This document shows, in pieces, positions 24,373-34,799 of a stretch of DNA of 64,000 nucleotides; position 1 is the stretch's first letter, and every line of letters starts with the position of its first letter. The notes beneath the pieces were generated by a model. It had not been told where the DNA came from. It did not search any database and saw only the letters and a list, made by a program, of their open reading frames with translations. Source of the DNA: Pseudomonadota bacterium (GTDB lineage Bacteria; Pseudomonadota; Alphaproteobacteria; Rhodobacterales; Rhodobacteraceae); the NCBI GenBank assembly GCA_018240425.1, contig JAFEFU010000012.1, positions 124,001-188,000 on the forward strand, given 5' to 3'. The translations under genes and the position numbers were made by a program.

Positions 24373-25619
24373 TTGCCCTCCTGCCATGTCGGGTTGGTGA
24401 ACAGCGCCTGCAACTGGCCGATGCTGCTCTGCACGTCGAAGCCGCCGCGCACCCGGGCCTCGGCGGCCGCGCCCAGCCGGCGGCGCAGCGCGGGATCGCG
24501 GATCGCGGATGCCAGCGCCCCGGCGAACGCATCAGGCCTTTCGGGCGGGACCACCAGGCCGGACACATCATTTTCCAAAAGTTCCGTAATGCCGGAAATA
24601 TCGGTCGAAACACAGGGCAACCCCTGGCTGGACGCCTCGACCAGCACGTTCGGCAATCCGTCCCGGTCGCCGTCGGCAGCGATCCGGCAGGCCAGGGCAA
24701 AAAGGTCGGACTGCCGGTAAAGCGTCAGCACTTCGGCCTGGTCCCGCGGCCCGTGCCAGCGGATGCGCGGCTCGAGCCCCAGCTGCGCCGCCAGCCGCCG
24801 CAGCGCCCCGGCGCCCCCGCCGCCGACATGGTCGAGCCGCCAGTGCAGGCCGCCCGGCAACAGCGCCAGCGCCCGCAGCAGGATGTCGAAGCCCTTCTTC
24901 TCGACGATCCGGCCGATGGTCAGGATCCGCACCGGATTGGCCGGGTCCGACCCGTCGGCCAGCGACCGCGGGCCGCCGAAAGGGGCAAAGCGGGCAAGGT
25001 CCAGCCCGTGATAGCTGAGAAAGACATTGTCGTGGCCCGCCGCCAGCCTCCGAAGATGATCGAACCCCGACCGGGTGCAGGTGACCGCCCAGCGCATCGC
25101 CGCCAGCTTGTCGCGCAACTCGCGCTCGGGGGTGATCCAGATGTCCTTGGCATGGGCCGAGCAGCTCCAGCCCACGCCGGTCAGCAGGCTGGCATAGCGG
25201 GCGACCGAGGCGGGCGTATGGATGAAATGGGCGTGCAGCCAGCCCGCGCCCTCGGGCCATTCGGCGGCCAGCACCAGCGCCTGTCCGAACCGGCGGATGC
25301 GGTTGGGCGTCAGGTCGTGCCGGAGGTCGCCGCGAAAGGCAGCGAAGGCGGCGGCGAACCCCGGCCGGCGCAGGCCCGCCGCCAGGGCACGCAGGACGCG
25401 CAGCGGCTCCTGGTAGAGATATTCCGGCAGATAGAGGACCGGGGCGCGGATCTCGCCGTGGATCGGATGGCGCTTGCGGTCGGTCGGGTGGCGCATCGAC
25501 ACCAGCCGCAGATCGAAGCCGGCCCTTTCCAGGCCAAGAATTTCCTGCGCGATGAAGGTCTCGGACAGGCGCGGGTAGCCTTTGAGCAACACCACGATCG
25601 GCGGAACGGCAGCCGTCAA
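24369..25619 (-). CDS. Glycosyltransferase family 4 protein
   Basis: A 416-residue GT-B transferase: 'LLKGYPRLSETFIAQEIL' N-terminus typical of WcaL/AmsK-type transferases, 'WLHAHFIHTPASVARYASLL', 'RILTIGRIVEKKGFDILLRA', and E-x7-E in 'GLPNVLVEASSQGLPCVSTD'. It likely builds an exopolysaccharide or lipopolysaccharide-type glycan. The start is probably TTG 25619, four bases after the preceding stop, with GAGG very close upstream; GTG at about 25595 is possible. It lies between two related GT28-like genes and overlaps the downstream one by 4 bases. Confidence 0.82.
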   Translation of the reverse strand: MTAAVPPIVVLLKGYPRLSETFIAQEILGLERAGFDLRLVSMRHPTDRKRHPIHGEIRAPVLYLPEYLYQEPLRVLRALAAGLRRPGFAAAFAAFRGDLRHDLTPNRIRRFGQALVLAAEWPEGAGWLHAHFIHTPASVARYASLLTGVGWSCSAHAKDIWITPERELRDKLAAMRWAVTCTRSGFDHLRRLAAGHDNVFLSYHGLDLARFAPFGGPRSLADGSDPANPVRILTIGRIVEKKGFDILLRALALLPGGLHWRLDHVGGGGAGALRRLAAQLGLEPRIRWHGPRDQAEVLTLYRQSDLFALACRIAADGDRDGLPNVLVEASSQGLPCVSTDISGITELLENDVSGLVVPPERPDAFAGALASAIRDPALRRRLGAAAEARVRGGFDVQSSIGQLQALFTNPTWQEGK

Positions 25620-25623
25620 GACC

Positions 25624-26829
25624 TCACGCCCCCGCCGCTGCGGTCCGGGAAAGGCCCCGGCCGCCCAGCCAGGCCTCGACGCAGGCCGAGATGGTGGGCA
25701 ATCCTTCCATGCCCGTGACCTCGGCCGTCTGTGACGGTGGCAGCCGCCGGGGCAAGGCCTTCAGCGCCGCGGCCAGCCGGCGCGGATCGGCGGCCTCGTC
25801 GGGCAGAAGCATCTCGACCAGCCCCAGTTCAGAGGCCCGCCGGGCGCGGATCAGCTGTTCCTGGCGCGGCCGGGTGCGCGGCACGATCAGCGCCGGCTTG
25901 TCGAACGAGAGGATCTCGCAATAGGTGTTGTAGCCGCCCATCGCCACGACCGCCTTGGCGCCGGCGATCAGCTCTTCCATGCGGTTGTCGAACTCGATCA
26001 CCTCGACATGGGGCGACTTGCGGCCCTTGGCGATCAGCTTGCGCCGCTGGCGGGCCGGCATGTAGGGGCCAAGGACGATCAGCGCCCGGTGAGTCAGCCC
26101 CGGATCGTCAAGGTAGGCGTCGATGACATTGTGCACGAGGTCCGATCCGTCGCCGCCGCCCCCGGTCGTCACCAGAAGGTAATCGCCCTGCGGCAGGTGG
26201 CGCTCTTCATGGCTGCGCGAGACGCTTCGGTGCAGGAAGCCCACAAAATCCATCTTGGCGCGCACCGCCTCGGGGACATCCAGACCCACGAGCGGATCGT
26301 AGAAATCCGGCGGGCCATAGACCCACACCCGGTCATAGTATGCGCCGATCCGTTCGAGCGCACCCTTGCGCTTCCATTCCGCCTCCAGAAGGTGCGGCGC
26401 GTCCATCACCTCGCGCAGGCCCAGCACCAGCCGGACGCCCCGCGCCTTGAGAAAGGCCAGCGTCTCCTCGACCTCGCCATGCAGGCCCATCGGTTCCTTG
26501 TCGACGATGAAGATGTCGGGGCGGAAGGCCTCGGCGGTCTGGCGGATGATCGCGCGGCGCAGTTTCAGCGTCTGTTGCAGGTCGACGTGGCGGGCGAGCG
26601 AGGTATATTCGCCGTCCCTCAGCTTGATGACGCTGGGGATCTTCACGAAATCGACCCGCGCCCGATAGTCGAACGCCCCCGCGATCGGCGAACCCGAGAT
26701 GATCATCACGTTTAGGCCGTGGAAATCCTCGACCAGCGAGTGGGCGATGGCGCGGCATCGCCGCAGATGGCCCAGCCCGAACGTGTCGTGACTGTACATC
26801 AGGATGCGGGCATCCCCGAGTTTCTGCAT
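25624..26829 (-). CDS. Predicted glycosyltransferase (COG4671/GT28-like)
   Basis: A 401-residue protein: 'ILMYSHDTFGLGHLRRCRAI' N-terminus, 'LLVTTGGGGDGSDLVHNVID' at the start of the C-terminal half, and 'VVAMGGYNTYCEILSFDKPA' with 'RPRQEQLIRARR' as in the UDP-sugar-binding half of MurG-type enzymes. It is similar in design to the protein at 23227-24372, so the operon holds two GT28-like enzymes around a GT4. Donor and acceptor are unknown. ATG 26829 is the first gene of this minus-strand group; the 104 bases upstream contain no obvious promoter. Confidence 0.8.
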   Translation of the reverse strand: MQKLGDARILMYSHDTFGLGHLRRCRAIAHSLVEDFHGLNVMIISGSPIAGAFDYRARVDFVKIPSVIKLRDGEYTSLARHVDLQQTLKLRRAIIRQTAEAFRPDIFIVDKEPMGLHGEVEETLAFLKARGVRLVLGLREVMDAPHLLEAEWKRKGALERIGAYYDRVWVYGPPDFYDPLVGLDVPEAVRAKMDFVGFLHRSVSRSHEERHLPQGDYLLVTTGGGGDGSDLVHNVIDAYLDDPGLTHRALIVLGPYMPARQRRKLIAKGRKSPHVEVIEFDNRMEELIAGAKAVVAMGGYNTYCEILSFDKPALIVPRTRPRQEQLIRARRASELGLVEMLLPDEAADPRRLAAALKALPRRLPPSQTAEVTGMEGLPTISACVEAWLGGRGLSRTAAAGA

Positions 26830-26933
26830 CGCGCAAGACCTTTCGCCTGTTCCCGATCGGCTTGGACTGCCTTAATATTGCTGGGTCACTGGCACCACCA
26901 CCCGTCAACCGCCCACTGGCTACCGCCTCTCCT

Positions 26934-28880
<1,947 letters not shown>

Positions 28881-28944
28881 GCCCCTGACTAGCATGCCTT
28901 GCGGCGGAAGCGCAATTTCGTCGATGTCCGGCACCTGCCGGGCA

Positions 28945-30105
28945 TCAGACGCCGGCGCGCAGCTTCTCCTTCAGGCGGCTGGCGGCCTCGGCATAGCCGC
29001 CCGCCGCCCCGTCGACGAAATGCATGTGGTCGCGGCTCATCGGCGAGGGCACGATGCAGGTCATCAGGGCCTCGTCCTGCAGATGCAGGCCGAAGTGGCA
29101 GATCCCGGCGCGCTCCGCCTCGGCCAGCCGCTCCTCGATCGCCTCGAGCCGCGCCGCATCGACATCAAGCGTCATCTTCAGCGCATCGTCGAACTTGCGG
29201 AAATCGGTGTTGCGCGACACGTCGCGGGCATAGTCGCGGACATCGAAGCGCCCGAGCTTCAGCCCGTAGCGGCGCAGGAAGATCAACAAGGCGGTCAGCG
29301 CCGCGATCCCCAGGCGCGAGGCAAGGCGCCCCACGCGGCCGGGCCGGGTCAGCGGAGCCCCGTCGACGCCGCGCAGCGACAGCGACAGGCCGGGACCGGC
29401 GGCCGGAACCGGATGGCCGCCGCGCTCCTCGCCCGCGGCAATCGCGACCACGTCGGCCAGAAGCCTCTGGAAGGATTCGTCGGCGCCCTGCGGCCCCGGC
29501 ACGGCGATGACCGACAGGATCTTGCCGTGCCGGGCCGGGATCGGATCCCAGCGGCAGGACAGGCCGGCCAGGTCGGGCGGGCCGCCATCGCCCGCCCCGG
29601 CGGCATAGTGGCCCTCCTTCATCCGCGCCTCGGCCCAGCTGGCGCCGCCGCCGGCGAACATCGCGTAGGACACGTCGTCGCTGGCCTGGAACCGTGCCAC
29701 CCGCACATCCAGCCCGGCGGCGCGGATCTCATCGACCGGGACCAGCGCGGTGCGCATCTTCAGGCCGAACTCGGCTTCGGCCCAGCGTCCCACCCGGCTC
29801 AGCGCCGCCCGCGCGGCCCCGATGCCGGCCGGAGGCACCGCGAGGAAGGCGCCGTCGCCGCCGAAGACGAAGGGCAGGTCGGGACGGCCCAGCGCGTTCA
29901 CGATCGCGGTGATGACCGAGGCGCCCGACATGTTGACATTCTTGTAGCGGCCCGCGGCGATGGCGCCCGTCGAATCCACGATGTCGGCCAGGGCCAGGGC
30001 CCAGCCCCCCGGCAGCGGCCGATAGCGCGAAAAATCGGCAATCCCCTCGAATTCGACAAATCGCGGCAACCCGGCCAGAAAGGCGATTCCGTCGGCGGTT
30101 TCCAT
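28945..30105 (-). CDS. DUF3095 protein with cyclase-like metal-aspartate pattern
   Basis: A 386-residue protein of the uncharacterised DUF3095 family. The N-terminus has D41-I-V-D-S-T and, 43 residues on, 'FGGD84GAF'. This matches in sequence and spacing the two metal-binding aspartates of the class III cyclases in this window (D226-MRNST to D270 and D305-LRGST to D349, 44 apart). 'FAGGGASWAEAR161M' resembles the later cyclase block that ends in the transition-state Arg. A hydrophobic segment near residue 285 and a C-terminal domain of about 100 residues follow. It is divergent from a cyclase gene 198 bases away. No function is established. Confidence 0.75.
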   Translation of the reverse strand: METADGIAFLAGLPRFVEFEGIADFSRYRPLPGGWALALADIVDSTGAIAAGRYKNVNMSGASVITAIVNALGRPDLPFVFGGDGAFLAVPPAGIGAARAALSRVGRWAEAEFGLKMRTALVPVDEIRAAGLDVRVARFQASDDVSYAMFAGGGASWAEARMKEGHYAAGAGDGGPPDLAGLSCRWDPIPARHGKILSVIAVPGPQGADESFQRLLADVVAIAAGEERGGHPVPAAGPGLSLSLRGVDGAPLTRPGRVGRLASRLGIAALTALLIFLRRYGLKLGRFDVRDYARDVSRNTDFRKFDDALKMTLDVDAARLEAIEERLAEAERAGICHFGLHLQDEALMTCIVPSPMSRDHMHFVDGAAGGYAEAASRLKEKLRAGV

Positions 30106-30303
30106 GCCCGCCAGAATACCAGCATTCCCGGGTGCTGCCTACCAGCGGGCCGATCACTGTAAATTGTGCGCGGCGCCCCCAGCCCAGGGGGCGCATGTTC
30201 TTGCGGCCCGCCATCGGGCGCTGCTAAGGCCTTGCGCCCCGGCCCGCCAGCGGCAGAATGGCCGGGTCCGGGCCGCACCGGCCCGCCGCGGACAGGACAA
30301 GGC

Positions 30304-31644
30304 ATGGACAGGACACAGGACCACGTTTCGCCCACCCTGATCGAAGGGGTCACCACCTGGCTGAAGCAGTCGGCACTGAAGGACACCGAGCTCGAGACCA
30401 TCGCCTTCCAGACCTGCGACCGGCTGGCCGCCATCGGCATTCCGCTGGCGCGGGTCCATCTGTCCTTCGCGATGCTGCATCCGCTTTACACCTCGCTCAG
30501 CTACACCTGGCGCCGGGGCCAGGATGTCAGCGTCGAGGGCTTCAGCCTGCCCAGTGGCAAGACCCCGCCCGAGCGCTACCTCGCCAGCCCCTATTACCAG
30601 CTGGTCAGCAAGAACCTCAGCCACCTGCGCCGCCGCCTTGCCCCCGACACCCCGTCCGAATTCCCGATATTCGACGACCTGAAGGCTCTGGGCGTCACCG
30701 ACTATCTGGCCTTTCGCCAGTCCTTCGCCGGCAACGACGACCGCGGGATGCTGGGATCCTGGGCGACCGACGACCCGCACGGCTTTTCCGAGGACATGAT
30801 CCGCGCGCTGCTGAACGTCGAGAACAACCTTGCGGTGGCCGCGCATACCGCAGTCCTGCGCAAGCTGGCGGGCAACATGCTGACGACCTATCTGGGCGGG
30901 GATGCCGGCAGGCGGGTGCTGTCGGGCCAGATCCGGCGCGGCGACGGCGAAACGATCCGCGCCGCCCTGGTGATGGCGGACATGCGCAACTCGACCGCGA
31001 TCGCCGAGAACGCCGGCCGGCAAGTGTTCATCGACACGCTCAACGAATTCTTCGATGCCGTCGCCGCCCCGTTCAACGGCAACGGCGGCCAGATCCTCAG
31101 CTTCATCGGCGACGGTTTCCTGGCCGTCTTTCCGTGCGAGCGGCAGAGGTCGGCCTCGCAGACCGCGACACGCGCGGCAATGAGCGCGGCGCGCAACGCC
31201 GTGGCGCGGATGGCCGAGCAGAATCGCAACCGCGCCACCCGCGGCCTCGCGCCGATCAACTTCGGGATCGGGATGCATGTCGGCAATGTCATGTTCGGCA
31301 ACGTCGGCCTGCGCAGCCGCCTGACCTTCTCGGCCTTCGGGTCGGCGGTGAACGAGGTCCAGCGGCTTGAGAGCCTGACCAAGAAGTTCGCCCTGCCGAT
31401 CGTGGCCAGCGACGTGTTCCGGCAATATTGCGGCGGCGACTGGAAACCCCTTGGCGATGAGAAGTTGCGCGGCGTCCCCGAGCCGGTCGCCGTCCATGCG
31501 CCGGGGCCTGAGAACATGGCGCTCGGCAGCGACGCGGACCTGACCTTCGGCGCCGACGAGAACCGGTCCGAGGCCGAGGAACTGATGCTTCTGTACCGGG
31601 GCGCCAGCACCCGGCGCGACCCCGCCGCCCGGCCGCTCAACTAG
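30304..31644 (+). CDS. Class III nucleotidyl cyclase, atypical base-specifying residues
   Basis: A 446-residue protein. The N-terminal 200 residues are a sensor-like region of a type common to rhizobial/rhodobacterial cyclases. The C-terminal catalytic domain keeps metal aspartates D226 ('MADMRNST') and D270 ('FIGDGF') and the transition-state pair N350 and R354 ('AVNEVQRLE'). The Lys and Asp that read adenine in canonical adenylate cyclases are replaced by Ser266 and Ser347, so ATP versus GTP preference cannot be predicted. Start ATG 30304. It is divergent from the DUF3095 gene and upstream of the peptide-importer operon. Confidence 0.85.
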   Translation: MDRTQDHVSPTLIEGVTTWLKQSALKDTELETIAFQTCDRLAAIGIPLARVHLSFAMLHPLYTSLSYTWRRGQDVSVEGFSLPSGKTPPERYLASPYYQLVSKNLSHLRRRLAPDTPSEFPIFDDLKALGVTDYLAFRQSFAGNDDRGMLGSWATDDPHGFSEDMIRALLNVENNLAVAAHTAVLRKLAGNMLTTYLGGDAGRRVLSGQIRRGDGETIRAALVMADMRNSTAIAENAGRQVFIDTLNEFFDAVAAPFNGNGGQILSFIGDGFLAVFPCERQRSASQTATRAAMSAARNAVARMAEQNRNRATRGLAPINFGIGMHVGNVMFGNVGLRSRLTFSAFGSAVNEVQRLESLTKKFALPIVASDVFRQYCGGDWKPLGDEKLRGVPEPVAVHAPGPENMALGSDADLTFGADENRSEAEELMLLYRGASTRRDPAARPLN

Positions 31645-31872
31645 GCCGGTCAGGCCCGATCCGCCTGCCATCAACCTGCTGAAACCAAAGGCGATCTTGG
31701 GCGGCCCCCAGGCCGGTGCCCCCATGCTTTGGGATGGACAGGCCCGGGGCCGTGCGCTACGGTTCGCCCAGGGCCGATGCCGGCTGCGAGAGACGGCGCA
31801 TGACTCCTCGACAATCAAGGCAGCGAACCTGCAGGGTCAGGGCAGCGGGTCCGCGCGGTCCGGCAGGCGGCC

Positions 31873-33798
31873 ATGCCTGACCGCGGGACCGGCCGGCGCA
31901 CCGTCCTGGGGCTGATTGCCGCCGCGCTGTCGCCGCTTGTCCTGCCCGCACGGCTGGCCGCGCACGACGGCCCGCTTGACGATCGGGGCGCGAGCCGCGT
32001 CACCGGAAGCCTGCCGGACATGAACGACCCGCGGCCGGCGGTTCCGCGCGTCATCGACATGGGCGCCACGGGGCGCGCGCCGGGCCGCAGCGGCGGCACC
32101 ATCCGCACGCTGATCGGCGGGCAGAAGGACATCCGGCTGATGACCCTTTACGGCTATGCGCGGCTGGTCGGCTATGACCAGAGCCTCGCGCTGGTGCCTG
32201 ACATCCTGCGGGCGGTCGACACCGCGGACGACCGCACCTTCACCTTCCACATCCGGCCGGGGCACCGCTGGTCGGACGGCAGCCCCTTCACCGCCGAGGA
32301 CTTCCGCTATTGCTGGGAAGACGTGCTGCTCGACAAGGACCTGCGCCCCGGCGACCTGCCGGACGAGCTGCTGGCCGGGGGTGGCCCGCCGCGCTTCCAG
32401 CGTCTCGACGACCTGACGGTGCGCTATCAGTGGGACGACCCCAACCCGCGCTTCCTGCCGCGGCTGGCCGCGCCCCAGCCGCTGGTGATCGCCATGCCTT
32501 CGGCCTATCTCAGGCAGTTCCACCGCAAGTACCAGGATCCGATCCGCCTGTCGGCGCTGATCCAGCAGCAGCGGGTCGAGACCTGGGTGGACCTGCACAC
32601 CAAGATGTCGCGCAGCTACCGGCCGGAAAACCCCGACCTGCCGATGCTGGACCCCTGGGTGAACACCACCCCGCCGCCGGCCAACCAGTTCGTCTTTGTC
32701 CGCAACCGCTACTTCCACCGTGTGGACGAGGCGGGCGTGCAGCTTCCCTATGTGGACAAGGTGGTTCTGAACGTCAGTTCCCCCGCCATCATCCCGGCCA
32801 AGGCCGGCGCCGGCGAGACCGACCTTCAGGCGATGGGCCTCGCATTCGACGACTACCGCTATCTGAAGGCAGCCGAGAAGCTGCATCCGGTGAAGGTCGC
32901 TTTGTGGAGACGGACCCAGGGCTCGGCGATCGCGCTCCTGCCCAACCTGACCTGCAAGGACGAGGGCTGGCGCACCCTCTTCCGTGACCGCAATGTCCGC
33001 CGCGCCCTGTCGCTGGCCATCGACCGGCACGAGATCAACATGGTCTCGTTCTTCGGCCTCGCCCGCGAAAGCGCCGACACCGTCCTGCCCGACAGCCCCC
33101 TCTTCAGGCCAGAGTATGCCGAGGCCTGGGCCACGCACGATCCCGCCAAGGCCGGTGCGCTTCTCGACGCCGCTGGGCTCGACCGCCGCGACGGCGACGG
33201 CATCCGCCTGCTGCCCGACGGCCGGCTGGCCGAGATCATCGTCGAATCCGCCGGCGAAAGCACGCTCGAGACCGATGTTCTGGAACTGATCGGCGATCAC
33301 TGGCGCGAGGTCGGGATCAAGCTCTTTGTCCGGGTCTCGCAGCGCGACCTGTTCCGCAGCCGGGCAATGTCGGGCGATGCGATGATGTCGGTCTGGGGCG
33401 GGCTGGACAACGGGGTGCCGACTGCCGACATGTCCCCCGCCGCCCTGGCGCCCACCGCCGACGATCAGCTGCAATGGCCGCTCTGGGGCATCCACTACCT
33501 GACCCACGGCGCCAAGGGGCAAGAGCCCGACCTGCCGCGCGCGCAAGAGCTTCTGGATCTGTTCGGCGAATGGAGCCGCTCGCCCACCGCCGACGAACGG
33601 ACCGCGGCCTGGCAGGCGATGCTGGCCATCCGTGCCGACGAGGTCTTTTCGATCGGCACGGTGAATTCGACGCTTCAGCCGGTGCTCTATTCTTCGGCCC
33701 TGCGCAACGTGCCCGACAAGGCGCTGTTCGGCTTCGACCCGACCTCCTATCTTGGCATCTACATGCCCGACACCTTCTGGCTGGACGAGGGGGCCTGA
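31873..33798 (+). CDS. Peptide-type ABC transporter substrate-binding protein (SBP_bac_5), Tat-like signal
   Basis: A 641-residue periplasmic binding protein. The N-terminus 'GRRTVLGLIAAALSP' is a twin-arginine-like signal, with probable processing near 'LAAHD'. The mature part carries family 5 features: 'TFHIRPGHRWSDGSPFTAED', 'RNVRRALSLAIDRHEIN' and a C-terminal lobe with 'FVRVSQRDLFRS'. It is somewhat longer than usual (about 530), similar to YejA-type proteins. The ligand is unknown. It is followed two bases later by two permease genes, making a full importer with the double ATPase at 26934-28880. Confidence 0.87.
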   Translation: MPDRGTGRRTVLGLIAAALSPLVLPARLAAHDGPLDDRGASRVTGSLPDMNDPRPAVPRVIDMGATGRAPGRSGGTIRTLIGGQKDIRLMTLYGYARLVGYDQSLALVPDILRAVDTADDRTFTFHIRPGHRWSDGSPFTAEDFRYCWEDVLLDKDLRPGDLPDELLAGGGPPRFQRLDDLTVRYQWDDPNPRFLPRLAAPQPLVIAMPSAYLRQFHRKYQDPIRLSALIQQQRVETWVDLHTKMSRSYRPENPDLPMLDPWVNTTPPPANQFVFVRNRYFHRVDEAGVQLPYVDKVVLNVSSPAIIPAKAGAGETDLQAMGLAFDDYRYLKAAEKLHPVKVALWRRTQGSAIALLPNLTCKDEGWRTLFRDRNVRRALSLAIDRHEINMVSFFGLARESADTVLPDSPLFRPEYAEAWATHDPAKAGALLDAAGLDRRDGDGIRLLPDGRLAEIIVESAGESTLETDVLELIGDHWREVGIKLFVRVSQRDLFRSRAMSGDAMMSVWGGLDNGVPTADMSPAALAPTADDQLQWPLWGIHYLTHGAKGQEPDLPRAQELLDLFGEWSRSPTADERTAAWQAMLAIRADEVFSIGTVNSTLQPVLYSSALRNVPDKALFGFDPTSYLGIYMPDTFWLDEGA

Positions 33799-33800
33799 CC

Positions 33801-34799
33801 ATGCTGCGATACATCCTGTGGCGCATCGCGATCATGGTCCCGACGCTGATCCTCATCTCGATGCTGGTCTTCACCATCATCGAACTGCCGCCCGGCGACT
33901 ATTTCGAAAGCTACGTGTCCGAGCTTCAGGCGATGGGCGAGGCCGCCGACATGGCCGAGATCGACGCGCTGCGCGCACGCTACGGTTTCGACCAGCCGGC
34001 CCCGATCCGCTATCTCCACTGGGTCGGCGGGATGCTGCACGGCGACTTCGGCTATTCGTTCGAGTACCGCCTGCCGGTCAGCGAGGTGGTCGGCGAGCGG
34101 ATGTGGCTGACGATCCTCGTCTCGACCATGACCATCGCCTTCACCTGGCTCATCGCCTTTCCGATTGGCATCTATTCGGCGACCCACCAGTACAGCTGGG
34201 GCGACTATGGGCTGACCTTCCTCGGGCTGGTGGGGCTGGCCGTGCCGAACTTCATGCTGGCCCTGATCCTGATGTATTTCGCCAACATCTGGTTCGGCCT
34301 GTCGATCGGCCACCTGATGGACGAACGGTTCTTCGGCGAACCGATGTCCTGGGCCAAGACCGGCTCGATCCTGGCCCACCTGTGGATTCCGGTGATCATC
34401 ATCGGCACCGGCGGCACCGCCAGCATGATCCGCCGGGTCCGGGCGAACCTGCTGGACGAGTTGCAGAAGCAATATGTCGTGACCGCGCGGGCCAAGGGCC
34501 TCAGCCCCTTCCGCACGCTGATGAAATACCCGTTCCGCATGTCGCTGAACTTCTTCATCTCTGACATCGGCTCGATCCTGCCCTCGATCATCTCGGGTGC
34601 GGAGATCACGGCCGTCGTCCTGTCTCTGGAGACCACCGGGCCGATGCTCATCAGGGCCCTGCAAAGCCAGGACATGTATCTTGCCGGCTCGTTCCTGATG
34701 TTCCTCGCCTTCCTGACGGTGGTGGGGGTCCTGGTCTCGGACATCGCGCTTGCCCTGCTCGATCCCCGCATCCGCCTCCAGGGAAGAAGCGTGAAATGA
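33801..34799 (+). CDS. Peptide ABC transporter permease, DppB-like
   Basis: A 332-residue inner-membrane permease: N-terminal 'LRYILWRIAIMVPTLILISM' helix, a periplasmic loop and 4-5 further helices. The ATPase-coupling EAA loop is visible as 'YVVTARAKGLSPFRTLMKYP'. Length and order match DppB/OppB-type subunits. It begins 2 bases after the stop of the binding-protein gene and its stop overlaps the next start (ATGA), so the three genes are one operon. Confidence 0.9.
   Translation: MLRYILWRIAIMVPTLILISMLVFTIIELPPGDYFESYVSELQAMGEAADMAEIDALRARYGFDQPAPIRYLHWVGGMLHGDFGYSFEYRLPVSEVVGERMWLTILVSTMTIAFTWLIAFPIGIYSATHQYSWGDYGLTFLGLVGLAVPNFMLALILMYFANIWFGLSIGHLMDERFFGEPMSWAKTGSILAHLWIPVIIIGTGGTASMIRRVRANLLDELQKQYVVTARAKGLSPFRTLMKYPFRMSLNFFISDIGSILPSIISGAEITAVVLSLETTGPMLIRALQSQDMYLAGSFLMFLAFLTVVGVLVSDIALALLDPRIRLQGRSVK

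Noticed and set aside
30106..30303. A CRP site in the gap between the DUF3095 and cyclase genes
   Set aside because: TCACTGTAAATTGTG has half-site-like pieces but no proper TGTGA-N6-TCACA symmetry.
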